64,000 nt of DNA. Source: CAZLGM01 sp964623625 (GTDB lineage: Bacteria; Desulfobacterota; Desulfobulbia; Desulfobulbales; Desulfocapsaceae). Positions 63,834 through 64,000 of the stretch are shown one piece after another (positions within the stretch are counted from its first letter, which is position 1; each line of letters opens with the position of its first letter). The translations under genes were made by a program, and so were the position numbers. The stretch spans positions 8,521 through 72,520 of the forward strand of contig CAZUUJ010000009.1 of assembly GCA_964623625.1 (NCBI GenBank), written 5' to 3'. A model generated the notes under the pieces. That model was not told the origin of the DNA. It searched no databases and saw nothing but the letters and a program-made list of their open reading frames with translations.

Positions 63834-63894
63834 CTTTACATGGATTGACAGTCTGATCATAGTTGACTATATCAGACTGTCAATCCATGTAAAG
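63834..63894. repeat. Near-perfect 61-base palindrome upstream of cooC
   Basis: Bases 63834-63857 and 63871-63894 are a perfect 24-bp inverted repeat, and the 13-base centre itself contains ATAGT-TG-ACTAT, so the whole could form one hairpin of about 29 pairs. It lies 64 bases before the cooC start. No T run follows on either strand, so it is unlikely to be a simple terminator. Confidence 0.75.
63856..63883 (-). promoter_or_regulatory. Sigma-70-type promoter inside the palindrome, reading toward cooC
   Basis: On the minus strand TTGACA (63883-63878) and TATGAT (63861-63856) are separated by 16 bases, five of six matches in the -10 box and six of six in the -35 box. Transcription would start near 63849, about 80 bases before the ATG. 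The palindrome also puts a TTGACA on the plus strand (63845-63850) with TATATC 17 bases later, facing the opposite way. Confidence 0.5.
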
Positions 63895-64000
63895 ATGCGG
63901 TGCTAGCGAATGACACGGAGGGCGAGTTGTATTTTAAGGTTAAATGGAAAAGCCAACGATTCAGTACTATATCAAAATATTATAAATCTTAAAATAATCT

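Noticed and set aside
1..64000. CRISPR array, tRNA or rRNA genes
   Set aside because: No regularly spaced direct repeats and no cloverleaf or rRNA-like sequence were noticed on either strand.
1..64000. JUMPstart/ops element (GGCGGTAGCGT) of enterobacterial polysaccharide operons
   Set aside because: No match to the ops core was seen near operon starts on either strand.

Overview
The window is a 64 kb surface-glycan locus from a Gram-negative bacterium. It carries genes for outer-membrane lipoproteins (a Pal protein and two PEGA-type lipoproteins), a TolC/HlyD/MacB-type exporter, an O-antigen ABC transporter (Wzm/Wzt), about ten glycosyltransferases and, at the right edge, a CooC-type nickel-insertion ATPase of carbon-monoxide dehydrogenase maturation. 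The mix, the moderate GC content and the CooC gene suggest an anaerobe of the Desulfobacterota (Desulfobulbales-like). That is inference from gene content only.

Region 1 (1-20.8 kb, + strand) is an O-antigen/exopolysaccharide operon. It starts with the 3' end of a PglC-type initiating phosphoglycosyltransferase, a hexapeptide acetyltransferase, a PLP aminotransferase and a PglF-type 4,6-dehydratase, which together can make and load a diacetamido-trideoxy sugar. An O-antigen ligase-like protein, a methyltransferase and Wzm/Wzt follow. Two WbdD-like methyltransferase/kinase/coiled-coil proteins are interleaved with four family 2 glycosyltransferases. The block ends with a membrane spermidine-synthase-like protein and a HAD-domain protein.

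Region 2 (20.8-27.1 kb, +) holds a small membrane protein, a GT-C-like membrane protein and a tight four-gene operon. That operon encodes a VTC-type triphosphate-tunnel protein, a DUF4956 membrane protein, a membrane-anchored protein with a recurring LRIDP motif and a CotH-type kinase.

Region 3 (27.2-36.0 kb, - strand) holds a dolichol-phosphate-mannose-synthase-like transferase, two sugar epimerases, two large GT-C membrane proteins and a methyltransferase. A truncated IS3-family end is wedged between two of these genes and supplies the end of one and possibly the start of the other. Region 4 (36-47 kb, +) has a GT4 transferase, a PHP-like hydrolase, a second GT-C paralogue, a serine-rich lipoprotein with its own promoter and terminator, and a pyruvyltransferase/flippase/acyltransferase/FrhB group. 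Region 5 (47-61.4 kb, +) has a flippase-beta-propeller fusion, an epimerase, the tripartite exporter, four more GT2 enzymes and a WbaP/WcaJ-type initiating transferase. Region 6 (61.4-64 kb) has three lipoproteins and, on the other strand, cooC.

The most unusual features are the paired WbdD-like proteins, the VTC/DUF4956/CotH operon, a beta-rich LR(I/L/F)DP motif recurring in at least six proteins of the window, three related palindromic intergenic elements with shared terminal inverted repeats, and a near-perfect 61-nt palindrome containing a good promoter upstream of cooC. No tRNA, rRNA or CRISPR array was seen. Functions are assigned by recognising motifs by eye; no database search was run.
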